From JABDBE01 sp049585795 (lineage in GTDB: Bacteria; Acidobacteriota; Terriglobia; Terriglobales; Acidobacteriaceae): 64,000 nt of DNA. Below the pieces are notes generated by a model, which saw only the letters and a list, made by a program, of their open reading frames with translations, searched no databases and was not told the DNA's origin. The position numbers and the translations under genes are program-made. Location: positions 1 to 64,000 of the forward strand of contig JBAVAQ010000020.1 of NCBI GenBank assembly GCA_049585795.1, written 5' to 3'. Below are positions 18,150 through 26,503 of this stretch, in pieces; position 1 is the stretch's first letter, and each line of letters begins with the position of its first letter.

Positions 18150-18782
18150 CTAGTCCGAGGAGTTGTCGCCGGTCAGATTCTTGCCACTCACATTCGCGAT
18201 CGAAATCCTAGTCTTGCCGTCTCGCGGCTCGATGTGGATCGTGACTATATTCTTGTTGTCGGTCGAGACTAAGGTGAAGCGATTCTGATCCTGTGTCGTA
18301 ACCGTAGCGTTGGGGAGTTGCTGCGAGTAGAACGCCATGACTTTTTGCGCGGGGTCATCGCTCTCAAATTCGGCAGAGACGGTGTGCATCCCTGCCACGG
18401 TCGCGCTACTTCCCTTCACCACATGCGCACCGGGGTACGGATTGATCCCGAGGTTGCGAACGGCTTCGTCGGGATTGTTTGTGCTCTGGACCGTCCCGAA
18501 GGGAGTCTCCACGCGAACATTGCCGTTTTCATGGTTGATGTGGCTATTGTGAGCAACGCGCCGAACCACGAAAGTCAGAGTTCCTATTCCTAGAATACCC
18601 AGCACGACGATGACGGCGACCACGATCAGGATGACCTTGAGCGCATTGTTTCCTTGAGGTGGCGTTGCGGGAACGGGAGGAGCGCTCGAGATTGCAGCGG
18701 CCATCGGCACGACCGCGCCACATTTCGGGCAGAATCTTGCGCCCGCCTCCAGATTTGTGCCGCAAGAGTTGCAGAAGGCCAT
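18150..18782 (-). CDS. Zinc-ribbon membrane protein of unknown function
   Basis: A 210-residue protein starting with a zinc ribbon (CNSCG...CPKCG), then a Pro-rich linker and one strong membrane segment (ALKVILIVVAVIVVLGILGI). The C-terminal domain of about 120 residues lies outside the membrane. That domain has an AHVVKGSS...AEFESDDPAQKVMAFYSQQL pattern seen in many acidobacterial hypotheticals but no named function. The N-terminal ribbon would be cytoplasmic. It is a lone gene between the dehydrogenase and the oxidase operon. Confidence 0.72.
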   Translation of the reverse strand: MAFCNSCGTNLEAGARFCPKCGAVVPMAAAISSAPPVPATPPQGNNALKVILIVVAVIVVLGILGIGTLTFVVRRVAHNSHINHENGNVRVETPFGTVQSTNNPDEAVRNLGINPYPGAHVVKGSSATVAGMHTVSAEFESDDPAQKVMAFYSQQLPNATVTTQDQNRFTLVSTDNKNIVTIHIEPRDGKTRISIANVSGKNLTGDNSSD

Positions 18783-18910
18783 CGGGTTACCTCAGCTGCT
18801 TACCCTTATGTCAAAGGATCGCGTCGAGAGCGGAGTATACCGCAAACTCACGGTCAGGGGCGAGGGCGATTCGAGAATTTCCCGCAAGTTCATCGCAATG
18901 GAGGCAGCGT

Positions 18911-18938
18911 GGGATCCTTCGCTTCGCTCAGGAGGACA
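18911..18938. repeat. Imperfect palindromic intergenic element, copy 1
   Basis: An imperfect palindrome with the core CTTCGCTTCGCTCAGG, flanked by GGATC and GGAC. It resembles a short dispersed element common in many bacterial genomes (from memory), and a diverged relative lies at 36804-36827. Confidence 0.45.
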
Positions 18939-18965
18939 ACCTTTTTCGTCAGCGGCGGAGGTGTG

Positions 18966-19253
18966 CTAACTCAGGAGCCGCGTGGCGTAGTCGGCCATGC
19001 TCAGCGCTAGCAAGAGGAATAGCCAAAAGATCGCAGAAACAATTACGATCTTGGTCAGTTTTTCACTGGTGTATTTCACGTGCATGAAAAACAGAACGAC
19101 GAGCAAAGCTTTAATTGTTGCGATCACGAGCGCGACCACGGTGTTGAACGGACCCAGATCGACGAACGAGACCGCAGCGGTAATCACCGTCAGGCAGAGC
19201 AGGGCGATCCAAATCATGTAGTAAAACTTGCTTGACATTATGTGTTCAGACAT
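18966..19253 (-). CDS. coxD: Cytochrome c oxidase subunit IV, prokaryotic type
   Basis: A 95-residue protein with three predicted membrane helices: KFYYMIWIALLCLTVITAAV, a middle helix ending in LLVVLFFMHVKYT, and IFWLFLLLALSMADY. This is the small bacterial subunit IV of caa3-type oxidases, an accessory subunit thought to stabilise the complex. It is the last gene of the respiratory operon, 6 bases after subunit III. Confidence 0.85.
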   Translation of the reverse strand: MSEHIMSSKFYYMIWIALLCLTVITAAVSFVDLGPFNTVVALVIATIKALLVVLFFMHVKYTSEKLTKIVIVSAIFWLFLLLALSMADYATRLLS

Positions 19254-19259
19254 GGCGGC

Positions 19260-19961
19260 TCACCTTAGCGGCTTTCGATCGATCAAATAGAGCAAGGGGA
19301 AAAGATAAATCCAGACGATATCCACGAAATGCCAATACAGGCCGCCGATTTCGACTGGCGTGTAATACTTCGGCGTGTAACGTCCCTTCCACGCGTAGTA
19401 AGTAAGAAACATGAAAATTCCTATTCCGATGATCATGTGCAGGGCGTGCAAACCGGTCATCGCAAAATAGAGGGAAAAATAAATCTGCTCGTGCCGCGGA
19501 TCGATGTGGATCTGAGGGTAGTCCTTCACCAGATCGTCTACGTTAAAGGAGTTCCCGGGAACGTGGTGCTCTTTATATTTGTCGTACCACTCGACCCCCT
19601 TGATGCCAAGGAAGGCAAAGCCGAATACGATGGTCAAAAGAAGAAGAACGACCAACAGCTTGCGCTTGCCCATCTGGGCTGCGCGCACGCCCAGCGCCAC
19701 GGTCAAGCTGCTGCAGATGAGGACGGCGGTATTGATCGTGCCCAGGTAAATGTTCAGGCTGCGGCTGCCAGCGGCGAATTCGTTGTAGTACCAGTAACGA
19801 TAGACCAGATAGGCGCAAAACATGCCGCCGAAGAACATGATCTCGGTTCCCAGGAACAGCCACATGCCAAGAGATGCAGCATCGCGCTGCTGCTCGGCGT
19901 CAACGAAGTGGTGCAGCAGTTCCGGGCCGTGTTGCTCGACCGCGATCGGGCTATCGCTCAA
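19260..19961 (-). CDS. coxC: Cytochrome c oxidase subunit III
   Basis: A 233-residue integral membrane subunit of the aa3/caa3 oxidase. It shows family hallmarks: MWLFLGTEIMFFGGMFCAYLVYR, the FSLYFAMTGLHALHMIIGIG segment and YWHFVDIVWIYLFPLLYL at the end. It has no cofactor and supports proton uptake and stability of subunit I. Its start lies inside the end of the subunit I gene (11-base overlap), implying coupled translation. Confidence 0.95.
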   Translation of the reverse strand: MSDSPIAVEQHGPELLHHFVDAEQQRDAASLGMWLFLGTEIMFFGGMFCAYLVYRYWYYNEFAAGSRSLNIYLGTINTAVLICSSLTVALGVRAAQMGKRKLLVVLLLLTIVFGFAFLGIKGVEWYDKYKEHHVPGNSFNVDDLVKDYPQIHIDPRHEQIYFSLYFAMTGLHALHMIIGIGIFMFLTYYAWKGRYTPKYYTPVEIGGLYWHFVDIVWIYLFPLLYLIDRKPLR

Positions 19962-21585
19962 CCTGCACCTCCGCGGGAGCGGGAATTTGTTCGTAGTTGT
20001 ACGCTTCCCAGGTCACTTCCGGCTCTTCTTCGAAATTGAACGTGGGCGGCGGGGAAGAGGTCTTCCATTCCAGACCGGCCGCGCCCCACGGATTGTCTTC
20101 AGCGATCTTTCCGTAGCGCATCGACCACAGGAAGTAGATCATGGGCAGAACATATCCGATCGCCAGAATGGTCGAGCCCGCGGTCGAGAGCACATTCAAC
20201 ACCTGGAATTCCGGCGGATATTGCCAGTAGCGGCGGGGCATTCCCATGTAGCCGAGAATAAATTGCGGGAAGAACGTCAGGTTGAAGCCGGCAAACACAA
20301 GCAACGCCGCAAGCCTGCCCCACCCTTCCGGATACATGCGGCCGGAGATCTTCGGCCACCAGAAATGCAGCCCACCGAGATATCCCATCACTGCGCCGCC
20401 TACCATGATGTAGTGGAAATGGGCGATGACGAAATAAGTGTCGTGGACGTGTACGTCGATCCCCAGGCAGGCGAGGAACAGGCCAGTCAATCCACCCATG
20501 GTGAACAGCCCGATAAAGCCGAACGCGTATAGCATGGGAGTGGTGAACGAAATCGAGCCTTTATACATGGTCGCGGTCCAGTTGAAGACTTTGATGGCCG
20601 AGGGGACCGCAACCAGGTAGCTGAGAATGGAAAAGATCAACGCGGAATAAAGCGAAATGCCGGCGACGAACATGTGGTGCGCCCAGACCAGGAATCCGAA
20701 GACCGCGATGGCAATGCTCGACATGGCCACAAAGTTGTAGCCAAAAATACGCTTGCGAGAGAAACATGCCACGACTTCGCTCTCTACCGCCATGGCCGGC
20801 AGAATCATGATGTAAACCGCGGGATGCGAATAGAACCAGAACAAGTGTTGAAACAATAACGGATCGCCACCGCGGGTGGGATCGAAGATGCCCAGGTTGA
20901 AGGCGCGTTCGAAGACCACGAGCAAAAGGGTGATCGCCAGCACGGGGGTTCCGAGCAATTGGATGATGCTGGTGGCGTAGTGCGCCCAGATAAACAGCGG
21001 CAGCCGCGACCAGGTCATGCCCGGCGCTCGCATTCGATGAATGGTTACCACAAAGTTGAGGCCGGTGAGAATGGATGAGAATCCAGCGATGAAGATGGCG
21101 ATGCCCGCTTCAATCACTTTGGTGTTGCTGAACGCCGTACTGAACGGGGTGTAGAAAGTCCAGCCCGTATCCACGCCTCCGGTCACGATGCAATGCAGAT
21201 AGACAACGCCGGCAATCATGTAGAGATACCAGCTCAGCAGATTGATGCGGGGGAATGCCAGGTCCTTGGCCCCGATCATCAAGGGAACGAGGAAATTGCC
21301 CAGCACGGCAGGGATGGAGGGAATGAGAAAGAAAAAGATCATCACCTGGCCGTGCATGGAGAAGAGCTTGTTGTAGGTGTCGGCTTGAACCAGATCACCC
21401 GCCGGGGTCAGCAATTCCAGGCGGATCAACAGCGCAAAGAATCCTCCTACGAAAAAGAAGAACGTAATGGACGCGAGGTAGAGAAGTGCGATGCGCTTAT
21501 GGTCTGTGGTCAAGAGCCACGAGCGGATGCCATATTCCGTATTCAAATAGTTTTCGCGTTCGGTGGTAATTGCTGCGGTAGCCAT
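19951..21585 (-). CDS. coxA: Cytochrome c oxidase subunit I, type A2 heme-copper oxidase
   Basis: Catalytic subunit of 544 residues with about twelve helices. It reduces oxygen to water at the heme a3-CuB site and pumps protons. Ligand regions are visible: HHMFVAG for two CuB histidines, and HDTYFVIAHFHYIM for the heme histidines. The D-channel region reads FWFYSHPAVYIMILPAM, with YS in place of the Glu of mitochondrial-type enzymes, which is the signature of A2-type oxidases. It is located between subunits II and III in the act-cox operon, so electrons should come from alternative complex III through heme c domains. Confidence 0.96.
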   Translation of the reverse strand: MATAAITTERENYLNTEYGIRSWLLTTDHKRIALLYLASITFFFFVGGFFALLIRLELLTPAGDLVQADTYNKLFSMHGQVMIFFFLIPSIPAVLGNFLVPLMIGAKDLAFPRINLLSWYLYMIAGVVYLHCIVTGGVDTGWTFYTPFSTAFSNTKVIEAGIAIFIAGFSSILTGLNFVVTIHRMRAPGMTWSRLPLFIWAHYATSIIQLLGTPVLAITLLLVVFERAFNLGIFDPTRGGDPLLFQHLFWFYSHPAVYIMILPAMAVESEVVACFSRKRIFGYNFVAMSSIAIAVFGFLVWAHHMFVAGISLYSALIFSILSYLVAVPSAIKVFNWTATMYKGSISFTTPMLYAFGFIGLFTMGGLTGLFLACLGIDVHVHDTYFVIAHFHYIMVGGAVMGYLGGLHFWWPKISGRMYPEGWGRLAALLVFAGFNLTFFPQFILGYMGMPRRYWQYPPEFQVLNVLSTAGSTILAIGYVLPMIYFLWSMRYGKIAEDNPWGAAGLEWKTSSPPPTFNFEEEPEVTWEAYNYEQIPAPAEVQVER

Positions 21586-21594
21586 TGCTATTCC

Positions 21595-22584
21595 TTAAGG
21601 GTTCTGCGATCTCGTGCCGGCCGGAGTCAGGCTGGTCTTGCCTGCCGCTCCTGAAGGAGCCGGGCTCAACGACTTGATGTACGCCACCAGGGCATTTAAC
21701 TGTTCTTCGCCCACCAGCCCTTGAAACACGGGCATGATGGGTTTGAATCCGCTCACGACTTTCGCGCTCGGACTCAGGATCGATTCGCGGATGTAATTTT
21801 CGTCGGCAATCACGATTCGTCCGTCTTCCAGTTGCACGGGCTTGCCAAAGATTCCGGCAAGGATTGGTCCGCGGCCTTGCGTATCCGACCGGTGGCACGT
21901 GGGGCACCCCAATTGTTGAAAAAGACTTTCGCCACTGGCGGCAAGCGATCCGGTGGTGCCGCCGCCGGAAAGCCAAGCTTCGTATTGCGCCGGTTCCATG
22001 ACGACGACTTGTCCGATCATGCCGGAATGCATGGTACCGCAATATTGCGAACAAAAAAGGTGATAGACACCCGGCCTCGTCGCCCGGAACCAAGCGGTGG
22101 TATAGCGTCCCGGCAGCACATCCTGCTTGATGCGGAACGCCGGAACATAGAAGCTGTGAATCACGTCCTGCGAGGTCATGATCAGTTTGACGTCACGGCC
22201 TACAGGCACGTGCAGTTCGTTGATTTCGCGCGGCCCCTCCTCGTGTTGGAGTTTCCACATCCACTGTTTCGCTACGACGTAGACTTCGGACGCTCCCCGC
22301 GGAGGAGTCCTCTCATGGAAGTAAATGATTGCGCCCCAGAGAAAAATAGCCATGAAAATGATCATGGGAATGACCGACCAGGTTATTTCCAAGGCCGACG
22401 AACCTTCGATCTGTTCGGCTTCAACTCCGGGGCGGCGACGATATTTTGTCGCAAACACCAGGATCATGGTGAAGATGGCCAGACACATGAAGGCCGACAG
22501 CGCCACCAGAAAAATGTAGAGGGCGTCTACGTTAGCGGCTCCGGCGGAGGCGCGCACAGGCCAAAGTGGAAAGTTATCGAACAT
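21595..22584 (-). CDS. coxB: Cytochrome c oxidase subunit II with fused cytochrome c domain
   Basis: A 329-residue subunit II of caa3 type. Two N-terminal membrane helices are followed by the CuA cupredoxin domain (HSFYVPAFRIKQD and CSQYCGTMHSGM). A C-terminal cytochrome c domain has CPTCHRSD and a distal methionine region (GFKPIMPVF). The fused heme lets the oxidase take electrons directly from a cytochrome c or from ActE. It is followed 9 bases later by subunit I. A short Ser/Thr-rich tail ends the protein. Confidence 0.95.
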   Translation of the reverse strand: MFDNFPLWPVRASAGAANVDALYIFLVALSAFMCLAIFTMILVFATKYRRRPGVEAEQIEGSSALEITWSVIPMIIFMAIFLWGAIIYFHERTPPRGASEVYVVAKQWMWKLQHEEGPREINELHVPVGRDVKLIMTSQDVIHSFYVPAFRIKQDVLPGRYTTAWFRATRPGVYHLFCSQYCGTMHSGMIGQVVVMEPAQYEAWLSGGGTTGSLAASGESLFQQLGCPTCHRSDTQGRGPILAGIFGKPVQLEDGRIVIADENYIRESILSPSAKVVSGFKPIMPVFQGLVGEEQLNALVAYIKSLSPAPSGAAGKTSLTPAGTRSQNP

Positions 22585-22601
22585 AAATTCGTCGTCGGTG
22601 A

Positions 22602-23501
22602 TTAACTATTCGTCGTTCGTCGGGCACCGTGAGTCGTTCCTCGCTGCCGTGTCCAGCTTGTCGGGCTCAAACGGAACATTATCAGGAGGAAAGTTCCGAG
22701 AATCAGTACGGTTGCGCCTCCCGCCACTTGCAATACTCGACTGATAATTGCGCCATATTTCCCGGTATCTGGGTTGTAATGAAAGCAGTAGAGCAGCACC
22801 TCGTCGACCACGGTGCCGATTTTGTTTTGTGACGCCTGAATCAACCCCAGGCGCAAATCTTTGGGCGCGTACTCGACCCCGTAATAGTATTGAGCGATTT
22901 TTCCTTCTGGGGTCAGTACCATGATTGCCGTGGCATGGGCGAACTGGCCACTCTTGGGATCGTACTGATACTGGAATCCAGCGGCGTTGGTCAGTGCATC
23001 GATAGAAGCCGCGGGCCCGGTCAGGAAATGCCAGCCCTCGGCCGCACTGGGTCTTCCATAGCGCTTCAAATATTCCGTCTTCTTGGCGGCTGCCATTTCG
23101 GGCGTTTCTTTGGGATCGAAACTTACGGTGAGAACGTCAAACTCTTTGCCGACGTCGAACTTCAATACCCGCAGCGCGCTCTCCAGCCCGCTCAAGACTT
23201 CTCCGCACAACATCGGGCATTGGTAATAGACCAGATTCAAAATCAGCGGCTTCTTGCCGAAATAGTCTCCCAACTTCACCGCTTTCCCGGTCTCATCACG
23301 AAACACAAGGTCGGGCGGAATCTGTTCGTCCAGGTGCTGCTCAATGCCAACGTTCTTGAGTCCCGGCGGACGCACATTCGCGGGCGGCGACATCGTGCCC
23401 TGGGTTATTCCCTGACCTAAAGCTGACGGGTTGAGAAAACTCAAAGCCAACACAGTCACTGCCAGCATCATCGAGATGTTCAATGCTCTTGCCCTGTGCA
23501 C
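22602..23501 (-). CDS. SCO1/SenC-family copper chaperone
   Basis: A 299-residue SCO protein that helps assemble the CuA centre of subunit II. An N-terminal signal segment (ISMMLAVTVLALSFL) precedes a thioredoxin-like domain with the copper-binding CPMLC and the conserved His in FAHATAIMVL. A second membrane helix near the C-terminus (GGATVLILGTFLLIMFRL) is unusual for the family but fits the cox-linked acidobacterial versions. It lies directly upstream of coxB in the operon. Confidence 0.9.
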   Translation of the reverse strand: MHRARALNISMMLAVTVLALSFLNPSALGQGITQGTMSPPANVRPPGLKNVGIEQHLDEQIPPDLVFRDETGKAVKLGDYFGKKPLILNLVYYQCPMLCGEVLSGLESALRVLKFDVGKEFDVLTVSFDPKETPEMAAAKKTEYLKRYGRPSAAEGWHFLTGPAASIDALTNAAGFQYQYDPKSGQFAHATAIMVLTPEGKIAQYYYGVEYAPKDLRLGLIQASQNKIGTVVDEVLLYCFHYNPDTGKYGAIISRVLQVAGGATVLILGTFLLIMFRLSPTSWTRQRGTTHGARRTTNS

Positions 23502-23516
23502 TGCTTTTCCTTTCTC

Positions 23517-24041
23517 TTACTTCGGCGCTTGCGCCTTGGTTTTAGCTGCTTTGTTGCTTGTGTCAGAGCGCTCGGCAGCTTGCGTAGCCACATTTACCGC
23601 CGATGGGGGAATGGTTCCGGCCCGCGGCGTGGTCGACAATCCGCGTTGCGCGATCAACTGCATGGCGCGCTCAATCGGGATGCGTACCACTCCAGCCTTC
23701 TCGTCGACCCAGCCGTAACTATTTAGCGTTTGCTCTTCCTTCAGCCGGAAATCGTTGATCTCAATTCGTTCGTTTCGCTCCAGGCGCGGCTGAGGGAATT
23801 TCGCGATCTCGGCGGGGGAGACGATGCGAGTGTCAGTTTCCACTTGTTTTACCAGCGGACTTTGTTGAGGCTGGCGTGCTCGCTGGCGCGCGTCCATGAC
23901 GTGGTACAAGCCCCCGATCACGAAATAGACCAACACTCCCCCTGCAATTAGACTAGCCAGAAATCCGAATACCGCCTGCGCGGTCAGGTCTTGCCGCTCA
24001 TAGCCTTCTTCCGCGTGTTCGGGTTTTATTTCTTCACTCAT
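23517..24041 (-). CDS. Small single-helix membrane protein between actF and the SCO gene
   Basis: A 174-residue protein with one membrane helix near the N-terminus (AVFGFLASLIAGGVLVYFVIGG), then a soluble part with NSYGWVDEKAGVVRIPIERAM and an Ala/Lys-rich tail. The ATG at 24041 overlaps the actF stop by 8 bases, so it is coupled to actF. I do not recognise a named family. The YGWVD...GVVRIPIDRAM stretch occurs in proteins of similar position in other bacteria, from memory. It may be an assembly or accessory subunit linking complex III and the oxidase. Confidence 0.7.
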   Translation of the reverse strand: MSEEIKPEHAEEGYERQDLTAQAVFGFLASLIAGGVLVYFVIGGLYHVMDARQRARQPQQSPLVKQVETDTRIVSPAEIAKFPQPRLERNERIEINDFRLKEEQTLNSYGWVDEKAGVVRIPIERAMQLIAQRGLSTTPRAGTIPPSAVNVATQAAERSDTSNKAAKTKAQAPK

Positions 24042-25242
24042 GGGCTGGTTCCAATACTTCGTTCGCAAATACGTCGTAGGCGGGCAGCAGTGGCAGGGAC
24101 CTCAGATTGCGGAAGAAGTACGCCAGCCAGATACCGCCTATGGCAACGGGAACTACAATGTCCGCCAGTGTAACCGTTAGTGTTTTTGAGAAATTGGGCT
24201 CGATGATCCAGAAAAGGTCCACATAGCGCATAAGTATGATCCAGACGGCGAGCCAGGCCAAGCGCCGCACATCGCGTTTGAAGGGACGCGAAAGCAGGAG
24301 CACGAAAGGCACTACGAACTGGAATACCACGAGGATCAGCCCAATGAATCCCCAACCACCGTTCAACCGGCGCATATACCAGGTGATTTCTTCGGGCAAG
24401 TTTCCCGCCCAGATGATGAGCCACTGCGAGAAAGAAAAATATGCCCAGACCATGATGAAGGTCAGCATCCACTTGCCATGGTCGTGTACGAAATCAGGTT
24501 TCAAGAGCTCCGACATCGGCTTGTAATCCACTAGAATCCGCTCCACCACGACGGCGAAACAGATTGCCGACAGTAACTCTCCGATCAGTATCAGCAGCCC
24601 GTAGATCGTGGATATCCAGCTGGGGTCAATGGACATGATCCAGTCGATGGCAGCGAATGAGATCGTGAAGGCGTAAAGAATTAATCCCGGTCCACTCACC
24701 GCTTTGAAGCGCGGGCTGTTGTCGCGAGAAGGGGGATTGTCCTGCTCCTTCGACCACTTGCTAAGCAGGAACGACAAGAGATTCCAGATGCCCAGGTAAA
24801 TTACGGCGCGAAGGATGAACCCGTGGACGTTCAGGTAAGTTTGAGTAAGTTCCTGCAAGTGATCGCGGAGATGCTGGTCCGCGATGGAATCCAATGGCCG
24901 CGCCCACACGTAAAGTCTGGGAAGCCCGAACAAGATCGGAATAAACAAAATTGCCAGGAGCGGCAAAGTACGCATGGCCGCGCCGAGAATTCTGCGGATC
25001 ACCATGCCCCATCCGCCACCGGTCAAATGCCGGATCATGAGGATCGCCATGGATCCGAGAGCGACTCCGAGCCAGCACATGTAGCCCAGCAGATACGCGC
25101 GGAAGAACTCGTCTGGACGAAGGAACGCGAGGACCACGGAGATGGCGGCAAAAATCAGGCCCACGAGCAACGAACGGCTCCCGATGGTTTTGACCACCGG
25201 GGGCGCCATCAAGTCCAGGTTGTTCGCACGCGCGGCGCTCAT
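24034..25242 (-). CDS. actF: Alternative complex III membrane subunit ActF
   Basis: A 402-residue integral membrane protein with about ten helices, a diverged relative of ActC in the NrfD/PsrC superfamily. Its job is to anchor the complex and contribute to quinol handling in alternative complex III (quinol:cytochrome c oxidoreductase). Typical stretches are FRAYLLGYMCWLGVALGSMAILMIRHLTGG and WGFIGLILVVFQFVVPFVLLLSRP, each read in part here. It overlaps actE by 4 bases (start 25242, actE stop 25239). Confidence 0.9.
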   Translation of the reverse strand: MSAARANNLDLMAPPVVKTIGSRSLLVGLIFAAISVVLAFLRPDEFFRAYLLGYMCWLGVALGSMAILMIRHLTGGGWGMVIRRILGAAMRTLPLLAILFIPILFGLPRLYVWARPLDSIADQHLRDHLQELTQTYLNVHGFILRAVIYLGIWNLLSFLLSKWSKEQDNPPSRDNSPRFKAVSGPGLILYAFTISFAAIDWIMSIDPSWISTIYGLLILIGELLSAICFAVVVERILVDYKPMSELLKPDFVHDHGKWMLTFIMVWAYFSFSQWLIIWAGNLPEEITWYMRRLNGGWGFIGLILVVFQFVVPFVLLLSRPFKRDVRRLAWLAVWIILMRYVDLFWIIEPNFSKTLTVTLADIVVPVAIGGIWLAYFFRNLRSLPLLPAYDVFANEVLEPAHE

Positions 25243-25898
25243 TTCGGCTGCTCTCCTTTCTCGCTATTCGAACCAGGCTCGAGTTCGGGCAAAGTTGCGC
25301 CAGAACCGGGCTCGCCGCGGAACACGGGAGGCTCCGACGGCACTTTTTGTCCTGGCGGGACATCGCTCATGGTCGCGTCCTCGCTCAACTGCAAGGCCCG
25401 GATATAAGCGACGATGCACCAGCGATCTCGCGGCGGAATTTGCGATGCATAATCGGGCATTGCGCCGAAACCGCTGGTCATGACGTCGAAGAAATATCCC
25501 AGCGGCGCTTTTTTCAAGCGCTCAGTGTGATAAGACGGCGGCGCACGAAAGCCGCGCTGGACAATCATTCCGTTGCCATCGCCCAACCGCGAGTGACAGG
25601 GAGAGCAGTAAATATTGAAGCGCTCACGGCCGCGGGCGAGCACATCGTCTGTCACAGGAAAGGGCATGTAATCGCCCGGATTGTTGCCTAGCTTGCCACT
25701 GTAGAAATACGAATCTTCATGCAGTTGCCCACGCGCCACCGTTCCTTCGACCGGAGGCCGCGCCGAGCGCAAGTCGGAGTAAAAGTCGCTCTCGGCGAGT
25801 GGCTTGAAGCGCGGTTGGTCTTGCATATCCTGGCGGCATCCGGCCAGGACCAGCACAGCCAGCAATCCCAATGGCGAAATGTTTTTGAGGCTCGGCAT
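25239..25898 (-). CDS. actE: Alternative complex III monoheme cytochrome ActE
   Basis: A 219-residue lipoprotein-like cytochrome c. The N-terminus (LGLLAVLVLAGCRQDMQ) is a lipobox signal, so the mature protein is probably lipid-anchored at Cys. One heme site, CSPCH, and FGAMPDYASQIPPRDRW with the methionine ligand region are visible. In alternative complex III it carries electrons from the ActA hemes to the oxidase. A TTCTCAG heptamer array sits just upstream, overlapping the actD stop. Confidence 0.9.
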   Translation of the reverse strand: MPSLKNISPLGLLAVLVLAGCRQDMQDQPRFKPLAESDFYSDLRSARPPVEGTVARGQLHEDSYFYSGKLGNNPGDYMPFPVTDDVLARGRERFNIYCSPCHSRLGDGNGMIVQRGFRAPPSYHTERLKKAPLGYFFDVMTSGFGAMPDYASQIPPRDRWCIVAYIRALQLSEDATMSDVPPGQKVPSEPPVFRGEPGSGATLPELEPGSNSEKGEQPK

Positions 25899-25935
25899 TA
25901 TCTCTCGTGCAAAATTCCAGACGAAATAGATTCCG

Positions 25936-25970
25936 TTTTCAGTTCCTAGTTCTCAGTTCTCGGTTGCTAG
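25936..25970. repeat. Degenerate heptamer array, consensus TTCTCAG (locus B)
   Basis: Five consecutive 7-base units: TTTTCAG, TTCCTAG, TTCTCAG, TTCTCGG, TTGCTAG. The last unit includes the actD stop codon (25967-25969). Same unit and orientation as the array at 13727-13754. Confidence 0.75.
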
Positions 25971-26503
25971 CTAGGCACCTCCGAAATTGAGCGCGGTTCC
26001 ATGCTCTCAAGAAAGCGGCGGGTTTCGCTCGGGCTGTACTTGGGATCGGTAGAAAACACGATCAGGAAGAAACGATCTTTGGTTGCGAAAGCGAAGCGCG
26101 GCACATTGAATACGGGATGGTACGGCATGGGAAGGCCGTTCAATGCCAACATGCCAAACACGGCAAAGATGCCTCCAAATAAAATAGTCATCTCGAACGT
26201 GACGACGATGAACGCCGGCCACGAATGATAGGGCCGGCCGCCGACATTGACGGGGTAGCTGATCACCGCAATCCAATACTGCATGAGGTACCCGGATAAG
26301 CCGCCCAGCAATCCACCGATGAGTACCACCAGGGGGACGTTGTTCTTATGAAAACCAATGGCCTCGGCGAGTCCTTCGATAGGGAACGGACTATAAGCGT
26401 CAATTTTCAGATAGCCCGCTTCATGCGTGCGATGCGCCGCTTCCACCAGTTGGGTAGGGGAATCAAACTCAGCCATCATTCCGTAGATGGGAGTGCGTTT
26501 CAT
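25967..26503 (-). CDS. actD: Alternative complex III subunit ActD (DUF3341)
   Basis: A 178-residue DUF3341 protein. It starts with a short soluble region (IYGMMAEFDSPTQLVEAA), then two membrane helices (VPLVVLIGGLLGGLSGYLMQY and the FIVVTFEMTILFGG region) and a conserved MPYHPVFN stretch. It is a peripheral membrane subunit of alternative complex III without cofactors. It overlaps actC by 4 bases. Confidence 0.92.
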   Translation of the reverse strand: MKRTPIYGMMAEFDSPTQLVEAAHRTHEAGYLKIDAYSPFPIEGLAEAIGFHKNNVPLVVLIGGLLGGLSGYLMQYWIAVISYPVNVGGRPYHSWPAFIVVTFEMTILFGGIFAVFGMLALNGLPMPYHPVFNVPRFAFATKDRFFLIVFSTDPKYSPSETRRFLESMEPRSISEVPS

